Shown here piece by piece: positions 1 through 7,495 of a stretch of 32,685 nt of DNA. The translations under genes were made by a program, and so were the position numbers. Under the pieces are notes generated by a model. That model had not been told where the DNA came from and did not search any database. It saw only the letters and a program-made list of their open reading frames with translations. Position 1 is the first letter of the stretch. The number at the start of each line of letters is the position of its first letter. The DNA comes from an uncultured Lachnospiraceae bacterium. Lineage in GTDB: Bacteria; Bacillota; Clostridia; Lachnospirales; Lachnospiraceae. The DNA lies in contig CAMNQH010000035.1 of NCBI GenBank assembly GCA_946549035.1, positions 1 to 32,685 of the forward strand, in the 5' to 3' direction.

Positions 1-443
1 AATACTGCTTTTGCCGTTACGTCTACCCGGTCGATATCCATATGTATTTCTTTGATCTCTTCAATTTTTAACGGCGTCATGGACAGGGATACCAGCGATG
101 CAATCTTATCCCCAACTTTCAGTCCGCAGTCTGATAAATCCTCTCCAATACGCGCTACTGTTCCGATGAACATTCCGCCGGAACCGGTTACCGGATTCTG
201 CATTTTGCCTCGTTCCCCAACGATTTCTAAAATGCGCTCCTTGATTTTCTCCTTGTCCTTTCCGCAGGACTCTTCAATCTGAGTGAAGGAAGCAGAGTCG
301 ATATTCAGTGATATCACGTCGCACACGATCTCATTGGAATATTCTTTCGTCATATCGTTGTCGATTACATCAGCTGCCTGTGTCAATACTCCTTGAGGGG
401 ACACCACCCTGTGAATTCCATACTTATTACCTTTCTCCGCCAT
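1..443 (-). CDS. kdd: L-erythro-3,5-diaminohexanoate dehydrogenase, N-terminal part (runs off left edge)
   Basis: This enzyme catalyses the NAD(P)-linked oxidative deamination of 3,5-diaminohexanoate to 5-amino-3-oxohexanoate in lysine fermentation. About 147 N-terminal residues are visible; the family is usually about 340-350 residues long, so over half lies outside the window. The protein starts MAEKGNKYGIHRVVSPQG and continues with the N-terminal region typical of Kdd, including the GSGGMFIGTV stretch. The ATG at 441-443 is preceded by AAGGAGGTT at good spacing. It follows kce by 42 nt on the same strand and belongs to the kal-kce-kdd operon, so it should share the lysine-responsive leader upstream of kal. 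Identification rests on sequence resemblance plus the diagnostic neighbours kce and kal. Confidence 0.9.
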   Translation of the reverse strand, partial: MAEKGNKYGIHRVVSPQGVLTQAADVIDNDMTKEYSNEIVCDVISLNIDSASFTQIEESCGKDKEKIKERILEIVGERGKMQNPVTGSGGMFIGTVARIGEDLSDCGLKVGDKIASLVSLSMTPLKIEEIKEIHMDIDRVDVTAKAV

Positions 444-485
444 AACAACGAACCTCCTTCTGTTCTTTCTCTAAATTTTTATGTT

Positions 486-1313
486 TTATTTTTGCTCCGG
501 CAGGCCTAAAATTTTTCTTGCCTCAGCCGGTGTTGCAAGCTCTCTGCCCAGCTCTTTTGCCAGACGGGCCGCTTTTGCTACCAGTTCTCCGTTGGATTTG
601 GCCGGTACGCCTTTTTCCAGATAAACATTATCTTCGAAACCAACCCGTACATGGCCGCCCATTAAAATCCCCATAGCTGCCATGGGGAACTGGTTTCTCC
701 CTACGCCTGCCACAGTCCAGGTAGATCCCTGGGGGATACTCCCAACCATAAATACCAGGTCTCTGGCCTCAGCGCTGATTCCGCCGTTTACTCCCATAAC
801 AAAATCAAAATGCATGGGCGTCTTAATATGTCCTTTTCTCTGGAGACGGCACGCCATATCAACCATGCCTTTGTCAAATACTTCAATCTCAGGCTTCACA
901 TTTCTTTCGTTCATATTTTTTACGAAATCAATGATCATGTTCTCCGTATTGACAAAAATCTCATCACCGCCAAAGTTACAGGTACCGCAGTCCAAAGTCG
1001 CCATTTCCGGATTCAGTAAAAGAGGCTGAAGGCGCTCTTCATTGCTCATGCCTACGGCTCCTCCTGTGGAAACCTGTACAATCACATCCGGACACACTTC
1101 CTTGATTGCCTTAATACATGCTTCAAACCGCTCCTTGTTCTGAGTAGGAGTTCCGTCATCCTCCCGCACATGCAGATGAATCAGGGCTGCTCCCGCATCG
1201 TAAGCAGACTTGGCTTCCCGGGCAATCTCTTCCACTGTATAAGGTACTGCTGGATTCTGCTCCTTTGTTACTTCGGCGCCGCAGATACACGCCGTAATAA
1301 TTAACTTCTCCAT
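486..1313 (-). CDS. kce: 3-keto-5-aminohexanoate cleavage enzyme (BKACE/DUF849 family)
   Basis: Kce condenses 5-amino-3-oxohexanoate with acetyl-CoA to give acetoacetate and L-3-aminobutyryl-CoA, the carbon-splitting step of lysine fermentation. The protein is 275 residues, a TIM-barrel length normal for the family. With the start used here, Glu14, the metal ligands His46 and His48 (motif IHLHVRED) and Glu227 in the VGFEDN motif match the known zinc and substrate site. The reading frame is open to a GTG at 1319, but the GGAGG Shine-Dalgarno sequence abuts that GTG and sits 5 nt before the ATG at 1311-1313, so the ATG is preferred. Kce starts 11 nt after the kal stop and precedes kdd by 42 nt, so the three are probably co-transcribed. 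Confidence 0.95.
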   Translation of the reverse strand: MEKLIITACICGAEVTKEQNPAVPYTVEEIAREAKSAYDAGAALIHLHVREDDGTPTQNKERFEACIKAIKEVCPDVIVQVSTGGAVGMSNEERLQPLLLNPEMATLDCGTCNFGGDEIFVNTENMIIDFVKNMNERNVKPEIEVFDKGMVDMACRLQRKGHIKTPMHFDFVMGVNGGISAEARDLVFMVGSIPQGSTWTVAGVGRNQFPMAAMGILMGGHVRVGFEDNVYLEKGVPAKSNGELVAKAARLAKELGRELATPAEARKILGLPEQK

Positions 1314-1324
1314 GGACACCTCCG

Positions 1325-1705
1325 TTATTTGCGCTGCTTATCCTTTGGTACTACGCAAGTCCCGCTGGCCCTGCATACCACAATAGGCTCTTCCAATACA
1401 TCACACGCCGAATCATTGATATCCGGGCGGGGTGCAATCACTTTTCTGGCTTCAAACTTCATCTTCCGTGATGTATTTCCAACATGCACGATTTCGCCAG
1501 TGGCTTCAATATAGTCTCCCGCGAATACCGGAGCCAAAAACTCTACTTCGTCATATGCCTTAAAGAGTCCTTCGTCACCGTCCTGCAAAATCAGAAGCTC
1601 CGTTGCCACATCCCCAAACAGACCCAGCATCCTGGCTCCATCTACCAGATTTCCGCCGTAATGTGCATCATGAGCGCTCATGCGCAGCCGAATCGTTGAT
1701 TTCAT
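1325..1705 (-). CDS. kal: 3-aminobutyryl-CoA ammonia-lyase (hotdog fold)
   Basis: Kal eliminates ammonia from L-3-aminobutyryl-CoA to form crotonyl-CoA, which feeds butyrate formation. At 126 residues it has the usual length of this small hotdog-fold enzyme. The N-terminal segment [19 protein letters not shown] and the internal [17 protein letters not shown] stretch are characteristic. The ATG at 1705 is preceded by GTAGGAGGTAAGG at good spacing. It is the first gene of the kal-kce-kdd operon. Its leader of about 450 nt carries a lysine riboswitch and two successive intrinsic terminators, so expression is probably controlled by premature termination. Confidence 0.94.
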   Translation of the reverse strand: MKSTIRLRMSAHDAHYGGNLVDGARMLGLFGDVATELLILQDGDEGLFKAYDEVEFLAPVFAGDYIEATGEIVHVGNTSRKMKFEARKVIAPRPDINDSACDVLEEPIVVCRASGTCVVPKDKQRK

Positions 1706-1755
1706 GTTTCCTTACCTCCTACCTTTCTTTTCTTACTTGTTTTTCACTATTACTT

Positions 1756-1769
1756 GTTCAGAGTTTTTC
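1756..1769. repeat. 14-bp direct repeat, copy 1 (copy 2 at 2314-2327)
   Basis: The 14-mer GTTCAGAGTTTTTC occurs here in the kal leader, about 50 nt before the kal start codon. It occurs again at 2314-2327, right at the predicted transcription start of the divergent nhaC-family gene. An exact 14-mer recurring within about 670 nt is unlikely by chance, so it may be a shared regulatory site. No family assignment can be made. Confidence 0.5.
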
Positions 1770-1821
1770 GTGAACCGGTTTCCCGGAAGTTACCATATAA
1801 CCAAATGGTTACCTGGTGTGT

Positions 1822-1863
1822 AAAAAAAAGCGCCATGGCACCGTTTCCGGTACAATAGCGCTT
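1822..1863 (-). terminator. Intrinsic terminator T2 inside the kal leader
   Basis: On the minus strand a 16-bp imperfect stem (1848-1863 with 1828-1843; two G-U pairs and one mismatch) closes a GAAA tetraloop. It is followed by a run of U encoded by the A tract at 1822-1829. It lies about 80 nt downstream of terminator T1 and 117 nt before kal, so any kal transcript must pass it. Its 5' arm (1853-1864) is complementary over 12 bp to the T1 3' arm plus U-tract (1940-1951), which suggests regulated rather than constitutive termination. A CCATGG copy at 1869-1874 could also pair with CCATGG in the 3' arm (1833-1838). Confidence 0.85.
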
Positions 1864-1936
1864 CATTTCCATGGATTCTTCCTGAAAGATTCAGAATAAA
1901 TAACAAATGAATTCTTTCCTTTACTACAATGAAGTT

Positions 1937-1972
1937 AAAAAAACGCTATTGACACTTTCCAGCATCAATAGC
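1937..1972 (-). terminator. Riboswitch-controlled intrinsic terminator T1
   Basis: On the minus strand a 12-bp stem (1961-1972 with 1945-1956, two G-U pairs) closes a GGAA loop and is followed after one G by seven U (A tract 1937-1943). The 5' arm includes the whole 3' strand of riboswitch helix P1 (1966-1971). P1 and T1 are therefore mutually exclusive without an additional anti-terminator, and ligand-stabilised P1 should prevent termination. Confidence 0.9.
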
Positions 1973-2130
1973 ACTCCATGCGAACATGACAGGATAAAAG
2001 TACTGAACCATTATCCCAAACATATATGCCATCATTCATATATGCTTTCGGCGGCGATACATTCACAAACAGCTTCCGGTATGATGACCGTTCCCATCTG
2101 CCTGCTACCTAATCTGCCGCGCCTCTATTG
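1966..2130 (-). promoter_or_regulatory. Lysine riboswitch aptamer, predicted ON switch for kal-kce-kdd
   Basis: All parts of the lysine (L-box) aptamer can be read on the minus strand. P1 pairs CAATAG (2125-2130) with CTATTG (1966-1971). The conserved AGGCGCGG follows P1. P2 ends in a hairpin whose loop is CATCAT (2081-2086), and the conserved CGCCGAA segment follows. P3 (2038-2045 with 2020-2027) has a loop containing ATGATG (2030-2035), giving a perfect 6-bp L2-L3 kissing pair. P4 pairs GGATAA (2011-2016) with TTATCC (1992-1997). P5 is CATG-TTCG-CATG (1977-1988), followed by GGAGTGCTATTG, matching the 3' consensus. The classic biosynthetic version turns genes off with lysine. Here P1 overlaps terminator T1 directly, and the regulated genes degrade lysine. 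Confidence 0.93.
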
Positions 2131-2156
2131 TCTCCATATGTATTTTTCATATTCTC

Positions 2157-2185
2157 ATCATACGCCCTAAGTTCTCTAAAGTCAA
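2157..2185 (-). promoter_or_regulatory. Sigma-A promoter of the lysine-riboswitch/kal operon
   Basis: On the minus strand TTGACT (2180-2185) and TATGAT (2157-2162) are separated by exactly 17 nt. Transcription would start near 2150, about 20 nt before P1 of the riboswitch. It gives a leader of roughly 445 nt ahead of kal. Confidence 0.8.
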
Positions 2186-2278
2186 TCTCAACTTTCAAAA
2201 ATTATAACCAAAAAATTTTGTTTTTTTTCTACGAATATTACAAATTTCAGAAATCTTGTCATTTTCTTAACTCTTTGT

Positions 2279-2307
2279 TTGCAAAGCCTTTGGCGGTCTG
2301 TTATAAT
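2279..2307 (+). promoter_or_regulatory. Sigma-A promoter of the NhaC-family gene
   Basis: TTGCAA (2279-2284) and a consensus TATAAT (2302-2307) are 17 nt apart. Start would be near 2314, giving a leader of about 62 nt that ends in a GGAGGGA ribosome binding site five bases before the ATG at 2376. No riboswitch is visible in this short leader. Confidence 0.82.
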
Positions 2308-2313
2308 GACCGT

Positions 2314-2327
2314 GTTCAGAGTTTTTC
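2314..2327. repeat. 14-bp direct repeat, copy 2 (copy 1 at 1756-1769)
   Basis: Second exact copy of GTTCAGAGTTTTTC. It starts at the predicted +1 of the nhaC-family promoter, a position where a bound protein could block initiation. See the copy at 1756-1769. Confidence 0.5.
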
Positions 2328-2375
2328 AAAAAGTAAAAGTATTACGATTGTAAAACCAGAATTGGAGGGATTTTT

Positions 2376-3932
2376 ATGGATTGGAACGCGGGTATATGGT
2401 CAATCGTACCGCCGATTATCGCCATTGTTCTGGCGCTGATCACCAAAGAAGTGGTATTTTCATTGATTCTCGGAATTCTGTCCGGAACGGTTATTTATTC
2501 CTTAATGACCGGACTTGGATTTATTGGATTCTTTGACACGCTTGTGAGGTTAATGTGTGATAAGCTGGCTGACAACACCAGCCTGATTCTTTTCCTATGT
2601 ATGTTAGGCATTTTAGTAGCCCTTGTTACCCGTGCGGGGGGCTCCCGCGCCTATGGAGAATGGGCTGCCAAGCATCTGAAAGGAAAACGTTCAGCCGCAC
2701 TGGCCACATCCGCATTGGGTGTTTTAATTTTTATTGACGACTATTTTAACTGTCTGACCGTAGGTACGGTTATGAAACCGGTAACGGATAAGTTCAATAT
2801 TTCCCGGGAGCGATTGGCTTACAGTATTGACGCCACCGCTGCCCCTGTGTGTATCATCGCACCGATTTCTTCCTGGGCCGCCGCCGTTATTTCTTATTAT
2901 CCGGCAAGCGCTGGTAACGGAATGACTGCATTTTTAAGTTCTGTTCCTATGAACCTGTATGCAATCCTGACACTGTTTATGGTATTCTGGATGGCTATTC
3001 GTAAAGACAAAGCCGAATACGGCCCAATGGCCAAAGCGGAATACCGCGCTTCCACTACCGGCGAGTTAGGCGCCACCGACAGTACGGAAGCAGAAGAGGC
3101 CCTGGCGAAAGTAACAAAGAAGGATTCTAAGGGACGTGTATCTGACCTGATTATCCCGATTATAACTTTGATTGTACTTTCCATTTTGTCTATGCTTTAC
3201 GTTGGCGGATTCTGGAATGGCGAAGGTATGTCTCTATTTGACGCATTCGGTAATACCGATGCCGGCTATGCATTAGCCCTCTCTGCATTTGGTACGCTGA
3301 TTATTACTTTTATTTATTATTTGATCCGCCGAGTCCTGACATTCAAAGAATTCTTCGGCTGCATTAATGACGGCGTTTCTTCCATGGTTGGAGCCTGCGT
3401 TATCCTGACGCTGGCCTGGTCCATCAGCGGCGTTTGCCGTGATTACCTGAACACCGGCGGTTTTGTCGCCGAACTGGTACAGGGTTCCGGCATGCCGGTT
3501 CAGATTCTGGCACCCATGATTTTCCTGATTGCCTGTCTGCTGGCCTTTGCAACCGGTACCGCATGGGGAACTTTTGGTATCTTGATTCCTATCGTAATCT
3601 CTATTACCGAGATTGCCGCTCCGGAATTGACCATTATCTGTCTGTCAGCTACATTGGCTGGCTCCGTATTCGGCGATCACTGCTCTCCGATTTCCGATAC
3701 GACGATTCTAGCCTCCACTGGTGCAGCCTGTAACCACCTAGCCCATGTGGGCACCCAGGCGCCATATGCCGTAACGGTAGCTGTCTGCTGTTTCATCGGC
3801 TATATTGTTGCCGGATTTACTGCAGGTCTTGGCTTCGGAGTCTGCACTGTGATTACATTGGCTGCAGGACTTGTTTGCTTGATTGGCGCACTGATCGTAC
3901 TTCCCAAAGTATGGGGTCTAAAGGAAGCATAA
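2376..3932 (+). CDS. nhaC: NhaC-family Na+/H+ antiporter-type membrane transporter
   Basis: A 518-residue polytopic membrane protein with about 11-12 hydrophobic segments and the NhaC/ArsB-like fold signature. Recognisable parts are the IFIDDYFNCLTVGTVMKPVTD segment near residues 118-138, the ATAAPVCIIAPISSWAA stretch and the FGDHCSPISDTTILASTGA motif near the C-terminus. The family exchanges Na+ for H+ or, in some members, organic solutes such as malate and lactate. It is divergent from the lysine-degradation operon and convergent with kamBC. It may therefore supply ion exchange for lysine fermentation or carry lysine or its products; this is inference from position. It has its own promoter and a bidirectional terminator follows. 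The residues 210-240 form a hydrophilic loop. Confidence 0.88.
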   Translation: MDWNAGIWSIVPPIIAIVLALITKEVVFSLILGILSGTVIYSLMTGLGFIGFFDTLVRLMCDKLADNTSLILFLCMLGILVALVTRAGGSRAYGEWAAKHLKGKRSAALATSALGVLIFIDDYFNCLTVGTVMKPVTDKFNISRERLAYSIDATAAPVCIIAPISSWAAAVISYYPASAGNGMTAFLSSVPMNLYAILTLFMVFWMAIRKDKAEYGPMAKAEYRASTTGELGATDSTEAEEALAKVTKKDSKGRVSDLIIPIITLIVLSILSMLYVGGFWNGEGMSLFDAFGNTDAGYALALSAFGTLIITFIYYLIRRVLTFKEFFGCINDGVSSMVGACVILTLAWSISGVCRDYLNTGGFVAELVQGSGMPVQILAPMIFLIACLLAFATGTAWGTFGILIPIVISITEIAAPELTIICLSATLAGSVFGDHCSPISDTTILASTGAACNHLAHVGTQAPYAVTVAVCCFIGYIVAGFTAGLGFGVCTVITLAAGLVCLIGALIVLPKVWGLKEA

Positions 3933-3961
3933 CCAGACCGTTAATTCAACTTGTATTACAT

Positions 3962-3993
3962 AAAAAAACTGCCACTTTCGTGGCAGTTTTTTT
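3962..3993. terminator. Bidirectional terminator between nhaC and kamC
   Basis: The hairpin ACTGCCAC (3968-3975), loop TTTC and GTGGCAGT (3980-3987) is flanked by an A run before and a T run after. It therefore works as an intrinsic terminator on both strands, suiting the convergent genes. It ends directly before the kamC stop codon. Confidence 0.92.
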
Positions 3994-5448
3994 CTATTCT
4001 TTTAAGATCAGCTCCATCAATTCCGGCTCCAATCCCAATAACCCGCAAATATGGATGGCGTCTCTGGGACACTCTTCTTTTCCATGCACCTGATAAATAC
4101 CATAATTCATATATTTTGAAATGATATCAATCCCCTTTGTTCCTTTGGCAGAATGAATCTCTTCTTCCAACTGCTTCATATCCACCTGATTCAGTCCTGC
4201 CACCTGATAATGATAATCTGCGAATTCTGCCACATTATCATAATGGGTAGCCAATATAGCCATCACATGACGCTCCTTCAAATACCGTACCACCGCCCGA
4301 ACAATGGAAGTCCCTTCATCCGGATTGGTTCCCCGGGCAAGTTCGTCAAATACCAGCAGTCCAAATCCCTCTTTCTGGGCGTTAATGGCATTCTGAAGCT
4401 GCATGATTTCCCCGCCAAAGCTGGATAATCCATTCTGCATAGACTGATATTCTTCTGCTACCATACAGATGGTGTCAAAGAGAGGTACCCGGGCCTCTGT
4501 AGCATAGACAAAGAATCCGCTCTGGGCCAATATTACATTCAAAGCGACTGTCCGAAGCGCCACGCTCTTTCCGCCCATATTGGCTCCTGTAATAACGGCT
4601 GCCCCAGGCTCCATTTGAAACGATATAGGAGTAAAGAATTTCTGGCTTTCCGACAACCGCTTCTCAATCGCCGGGTGACGCATATTTTCAAGCTTTAATT
4701 CCTCCTGGGTAAGGGTGGGGCAAATGCCCTTGTACCGCAATGCCAATTTTGCTTTTTGAATCAAAAAATCCAGTTTCCCTACTACATCGCAGTTTTGAGC
4801 AATACGATTCAGCCAAGGACGCAGCTCTTCCGTAATTTCTCCCCGGATGCGCTGGGAAATCTCTTCCTCCTTCGCTACCTCTTCCTGACGCTGACGCAGC
4901 AGACGCTCTTTCTTCTTCTCCTCATGTTCCTGACGCAGCACAACCTCCAGATGACGTTTCTGTTCCCGGACTTGTCTCAAATCCTCGGCGTATTCATCCA
5001 CCAGATAAAATCCCGGCAAACGACGCCCCTGGGGATCTAACAGATCCAAAGCTCCCACCGTATCCTCCGGCGCAATCCCAGGAAGTAAAACAGCGTCCTC
5101 CCGCCGAAAAAGCTGCTGCAGCTTTTCCCACTGCAATAGAAAATGCTTCAATTCAAACAATTCCAAATCCGTTAATACGACTTCCGCTCCACGCTTCAAG
5201 GAACCGCGCACTTCCTTCATCTGCATCAATATCAGCTCCATGCTGTCCCAGAAGCTGCGGTGCTTCTCATATCCTTCTACCAAAAGAGAAAGGCGCTTCA
5301 ATTCCTCCTGAAGCTCCTGCTGTTCCCCCCGGCTGGCCGGGGCAGCATTTTTTACCAGCTCCTGCCCGTAAATACAGTTCGGCTGCATATCATCCAATAA
5401 ATATTGAAATCCCAAAGATTGCTTCTGTTCCAAAGTCAATATAATCAT
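3994..5448 (-). CDS. kamC: Lysine 5,6-aminomutase reactivase ATPase subunit (MutS-like ATPase)
   Basis: A 484-residue protein with a C-terminal MutS-type ABC ATPase domain. Walker A is GANMGGKS (288-295), the signature region LSSFGGEIMQ is at 341-350, Walker B LLVFDELARG is at 364-373 and a switch histidine ATH is at 400-402. A charged coiled coil spans about residues 145-205. It lacks the mismatch-recognition and connector domains of MutS. In lysine fermenters this MutS-like protein pairs with KamB to reactivate B12-dependent lysine 5,6-aminomutase by replacing damaged cobalamin. Its ATG overlaps the kamB stop as ATGA (5445-5448), so the two are translationally coupled. Without that context it would be annotated as a MutS-related ATPase. 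Confidence 0.88.
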   Translation of the reverse strand: MIILTLEQKQSLGFQYLLDDMQPNCIYGQELVKNAAPASRGEQQELQEELKRLSLLVEGYEKHRSFWDSMELILMQMKEVRGSLKRGAEVVLTDLELFELKHFLLQWEKLQQLFRREDAVLLPGIAPEDTVGALDLLDPQGRRLPGFYLVDEYAEDLRQVREQKRHLEVVLRQEHEEKKKERLLRQRQEEVAKEEEISQRIRGEITEELRPWLNRIAQNCDVVGKLDFLIQKAKLALRYKGICPTLTQEELKLENMRHPAIEKRLSESQKFFTPISFQMEPGAAVITGANMGGKSVALRTVALNVILAQSGFFVYATEARVPLFDTICMVAEEYQSMQNGLSSFGGEIMQLQNAINAQKEGFGLLVFDELARGTNPDEGTSIVRAVVRYLKERHVMAILATHYDNVAEFADYHYQVAGLNQVDMKQLEEEIHSAKGTKGIDIISKYMNYGIYQVHGKEECPRDAIHICGLLGLEPELMELILKE

Positions 5449-6488
5449 TCCATACCCTCCAATACATCAAAAACCGGTAGAGATACCGCTTGCTGCATCC
5501 GTTCCAAAAACTCCTGTTTTTCAAAATGATTCCCATAGGCGGAAAACGGATTCACTGTAATGGCCAATAAAGTAATTTCCTCCAGCACTGAAATTTGAAT
5601 TCCTTTTCGCCTGAGCTTCTCATAAGTATCCTGGCTTAACAGCAGCTTGCTGCTGTCTTCCACCACAAAGCTCTTATTTTTACAGGACACGTTGGAAAAC
5701 AGCAGTGGTTTTAACATAGCGTCGGTCAAAGCTCCCTCCAGCCAGAGGAATGGATATTCCTGATTTTCTGTTTCCCGCAGCGCATCAATCAGCTTTTGTC
5801 CTGGTTCTGCTACATTAAAATTTCCATCTTGATCTAAAAACAGCAGCTTTTCATCCGGCTTTCGGCTTTTCCGAAAAGAGGTAATCTTTCGTATCCCCGC
5901 CTCTTTTAAGGTTCGCTTTAACTGCAGCAAGCGACTAATATACGCAGTATCTTCTATCACCCTTTGAATATTTCGATGATAAGAGGCTCCCGTACAAAGC
6001 AGCACTGCGTCAGCCACCTGTCTGGTACAAAGAGACTTCCGGCTGATTGCTCCGTCAATCAAAGACTTATGGACTCCCTGATTCAAAAACCACTGAGAAA
6101 GCTTCGCCAGCTGCTGATTCATGGAGGGGCCCGCCAGATCAATATATCCGTCGCTTTTAGCCCTCAAGGCTACCACCTGACCCAAAGGCGTATACATTCC
6201 GGTGGTCTCAAGGATTTCTCCTGTCACGTCACAATTCCTTAAAAGCTCTGAAGATGTGGCAAATAAGGTTCCCTCCCTTATGTAAATCCGTGGTTTTTTC
6301 GTTCCAGTGGCCACATCCACGCTTTCTCCGTCTCTGCCAATGGAAGTAATGCCCACCGAAATATTTGCATCCCCCAGTTCTTTCAATAAGCGGTTCAACA
6401 CAGTGGTTTTCCCAGCATTTTTACACATTCCTGCTAAGGACACGGCAGTATGGCCTTCCATTAAATTTAAAAACAAATCATTCTTCAT
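5445..6488 (-). CDS. kamB: Lysine 5,6-aminomutase reactivase subunit KamB
   Basis: A 347-residue protein with an N-terminal P-loop, GMCKNAGKT (residues 20-28), and a mainly alpha/beta body with no membrane segments. Such proteins occur next to the MutS-like KamC in lysine-fermentation clusters and form the reactivating chaperone of lysine 5,6-aminomutase. The start ATG at 6488 lies 11 nt inside the upstream PhzF-like gene, preceded by AAAGGGGAAC nine bases away. The stop overlaps the kamC start by 4 nt. The aminomutase genes kamD and kamE are not in the window; they may lie left of kdd. Function is assigned from family resemblance and context. Confidence 0.85.
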   Translation of the reverse strand: MKNDLFLNLMEGHTAVSLAGMCKNAGKTTVLNRLLKELGDANISVGITSIGRDGESVDVATGTKKPRIYIREGTLFATSSELLRNCDVTGEILETTGMYTPLGQVVALRAKSDGYIDLAGPSMNQQLAKLSQWFLNQGVHKSLIDGAISRKSLCTRQVADAVLLCTGASYHRNIQRVIEDTAYISRLLQLKRTLKEAGIRKITSFRKSRKPDEKLLFLDQDGNFNVAEPGQKLIDALRETENQEYPFLWLEGALTDAMLKPLLFSNVSCKNKSFVVEDSSKLLLSQDTYEKLRRKGIQISVLEEITLLAITVNPFSAYGNHFEKQEFLERMQQAVSLPVFDVLEGME

Positions 6489-7416
6489 ACATCAGTTCCC
6501 CTTTCAGAGATATCCGCGCCTCTCCTCCAATGCGTATCAGCGGCTTTTGACTTCCTTCTTCCAGAGATTCTTCTTCGGAAAGCAAAAGCCTGCTTTTGAT
6601 ACAGGAAGGACGTCCCATCGCTTCTCCTTGTAAAAACAGGGATTCCTGGCCTATGCCAACAACTCCGTAACCATGCAAATACCAAGTCAGAGCGCCATTG
6701 GAGGTTCCTGTGGCCGATTCCTCCGGAATATCATAAAGAGGCGCAAAATTCCGGCACTCCGCCAGGATTCCGGGACGATTTGACATACAGAACATGTGAA
6801 CTCCTACGACTTGATATTGTTTGGATAATTCACATACCAGTTTCTCCTGTTGACAGGCTGTTTCCAATTCTCTGGAGTCTTTTACCGGAAGCATAATATC
6901 CTGCAGCCCCGTGCTGACAATTTTAGGCTGCATTCTGTAGCTCCTATCCGGATTTCCTTTTGTAAAATCGACTCCTTCCCTGGGAGGCAGGCCATACGCT
7001 TCATACAGCCTGGCCGCTTCCTGGGGAGAAAAAGTTTTCCCTTCCCTGGGACTTGCCATATCCATCCACACCCCTTGTGTTTCCACATCAATGGAAAGCT
7101 CCTGAGCCCGTGTTTTTAGAAAAAACCGCCCTGGTGCAATCAGACCCTCCTGCTTCATAACTTCAAACGCCCCAATCGTGGCATGTCCACACAAATCCAC
7201 CTCGCCCGCAGGAGTAAAATACCGAATTTGAAACCCTCCTTTTACAGGCTTTACAAATGCCGTCTCTGAATGCTTCAATTCTCCTGCAATCTGGCACATC
7301 AAAGACTCTCTGGGAAATTCTCCCTTTTCTTCCAACAATACCACGCCGGCCTGATTCCCCCCATAGATCTCCTGGGCAAAGGCGTCCGCAACATAAACCG
7401 GCCACTTCTTTGTCAT
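6478..7416 (-). CDS. PhzF-family isomerase-like protein
   Basis: A 312-residue PhzF-type protein with the diaminopimelate-epimerase-like double-hotdog fold. The conserved KHSETAFV motif (48-55) supplies the catalytic Glu51, equivalent to Glu45 of PhzF. GHATIGA (77-83) and the C-terminal ESATGTSNGALTWYL segment are also typical. The reading frame is open to 7524, but the ATG at 7416 is preceded by GGAGGGAGAAGGAA and aligns with the family start. Its last 11 nt overlap kamB, so it is probably co-translated with the reactivase genes. The substrate is unknown. A role on a lysine-derived amino acid is possible but not shown. Confidence 0.85.
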   Translation of the reverse strand: MTKKWPVYVADAFAQEIYGGNQAGVVLLEEKGEFPRESLMCQIAGELKHSETAFVKPVKGGFQIRYFTPAGEVDLCGHATIGAFEVMKQEGLIAPGRFFLKTRAQELSIDVETQGVWMDMASPREGKTFSPQEAARLYEAYGLPPREGVDFTKGNPDRSYRMQPKIVSTGLQDIMLPVKDSRELETACQQEKLVCELSKQYQVVGVHMFCMSNRPGILAECRNFAPLYDIPEESATGTSNGALTWYLHGYGVVGIGQESLFLQGEAMGRPSCIKSRLLLSEEESLEEGSQKPLIRIGGEARISLKGELMYEE

Positions 7417-7441
7417 CTTCCTTCTCCCTCCTTTTATAATA

Positions 7442-7464
7442 CGGCTGCCAGAAATTGGCAGCCG
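7442..7464. terminator. Strong hairpin between the AI-2E-family gene and the PhzF-like gene (possible weak terminator)
   Basis: A perfect 9-bp stem, CGGCTGCCA (7442-7450) with TGGCAGCCG (7456-7464), encloses a 5-nt loop. On the transcribed minus strand it is followed by TATTATAAAA rather than a clear U run. It may therefore be a partial terminator, a processing site or an RNA stabiliser at the 79-nt junction. Confidence 0.5.
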
Positions 7465-7495
7465 CACAAAGTATCCTATTCTCTTCTTTTTTCCG

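Noticed and set aside
1907..2170. Plus-strand open frame of 87 codons in the kal-nhaC intergenic region
   Set aside because: It is the reverse of the riboswitch and T1, has no ribosome binding site and no family-like sequence.
3994..5448. Annotation as DNA mismatch repair MutS
   Set aside because: Only the ATPase domain is MutS-like, recognition domains are missing, and it is coupled to kamB in a lysine island.
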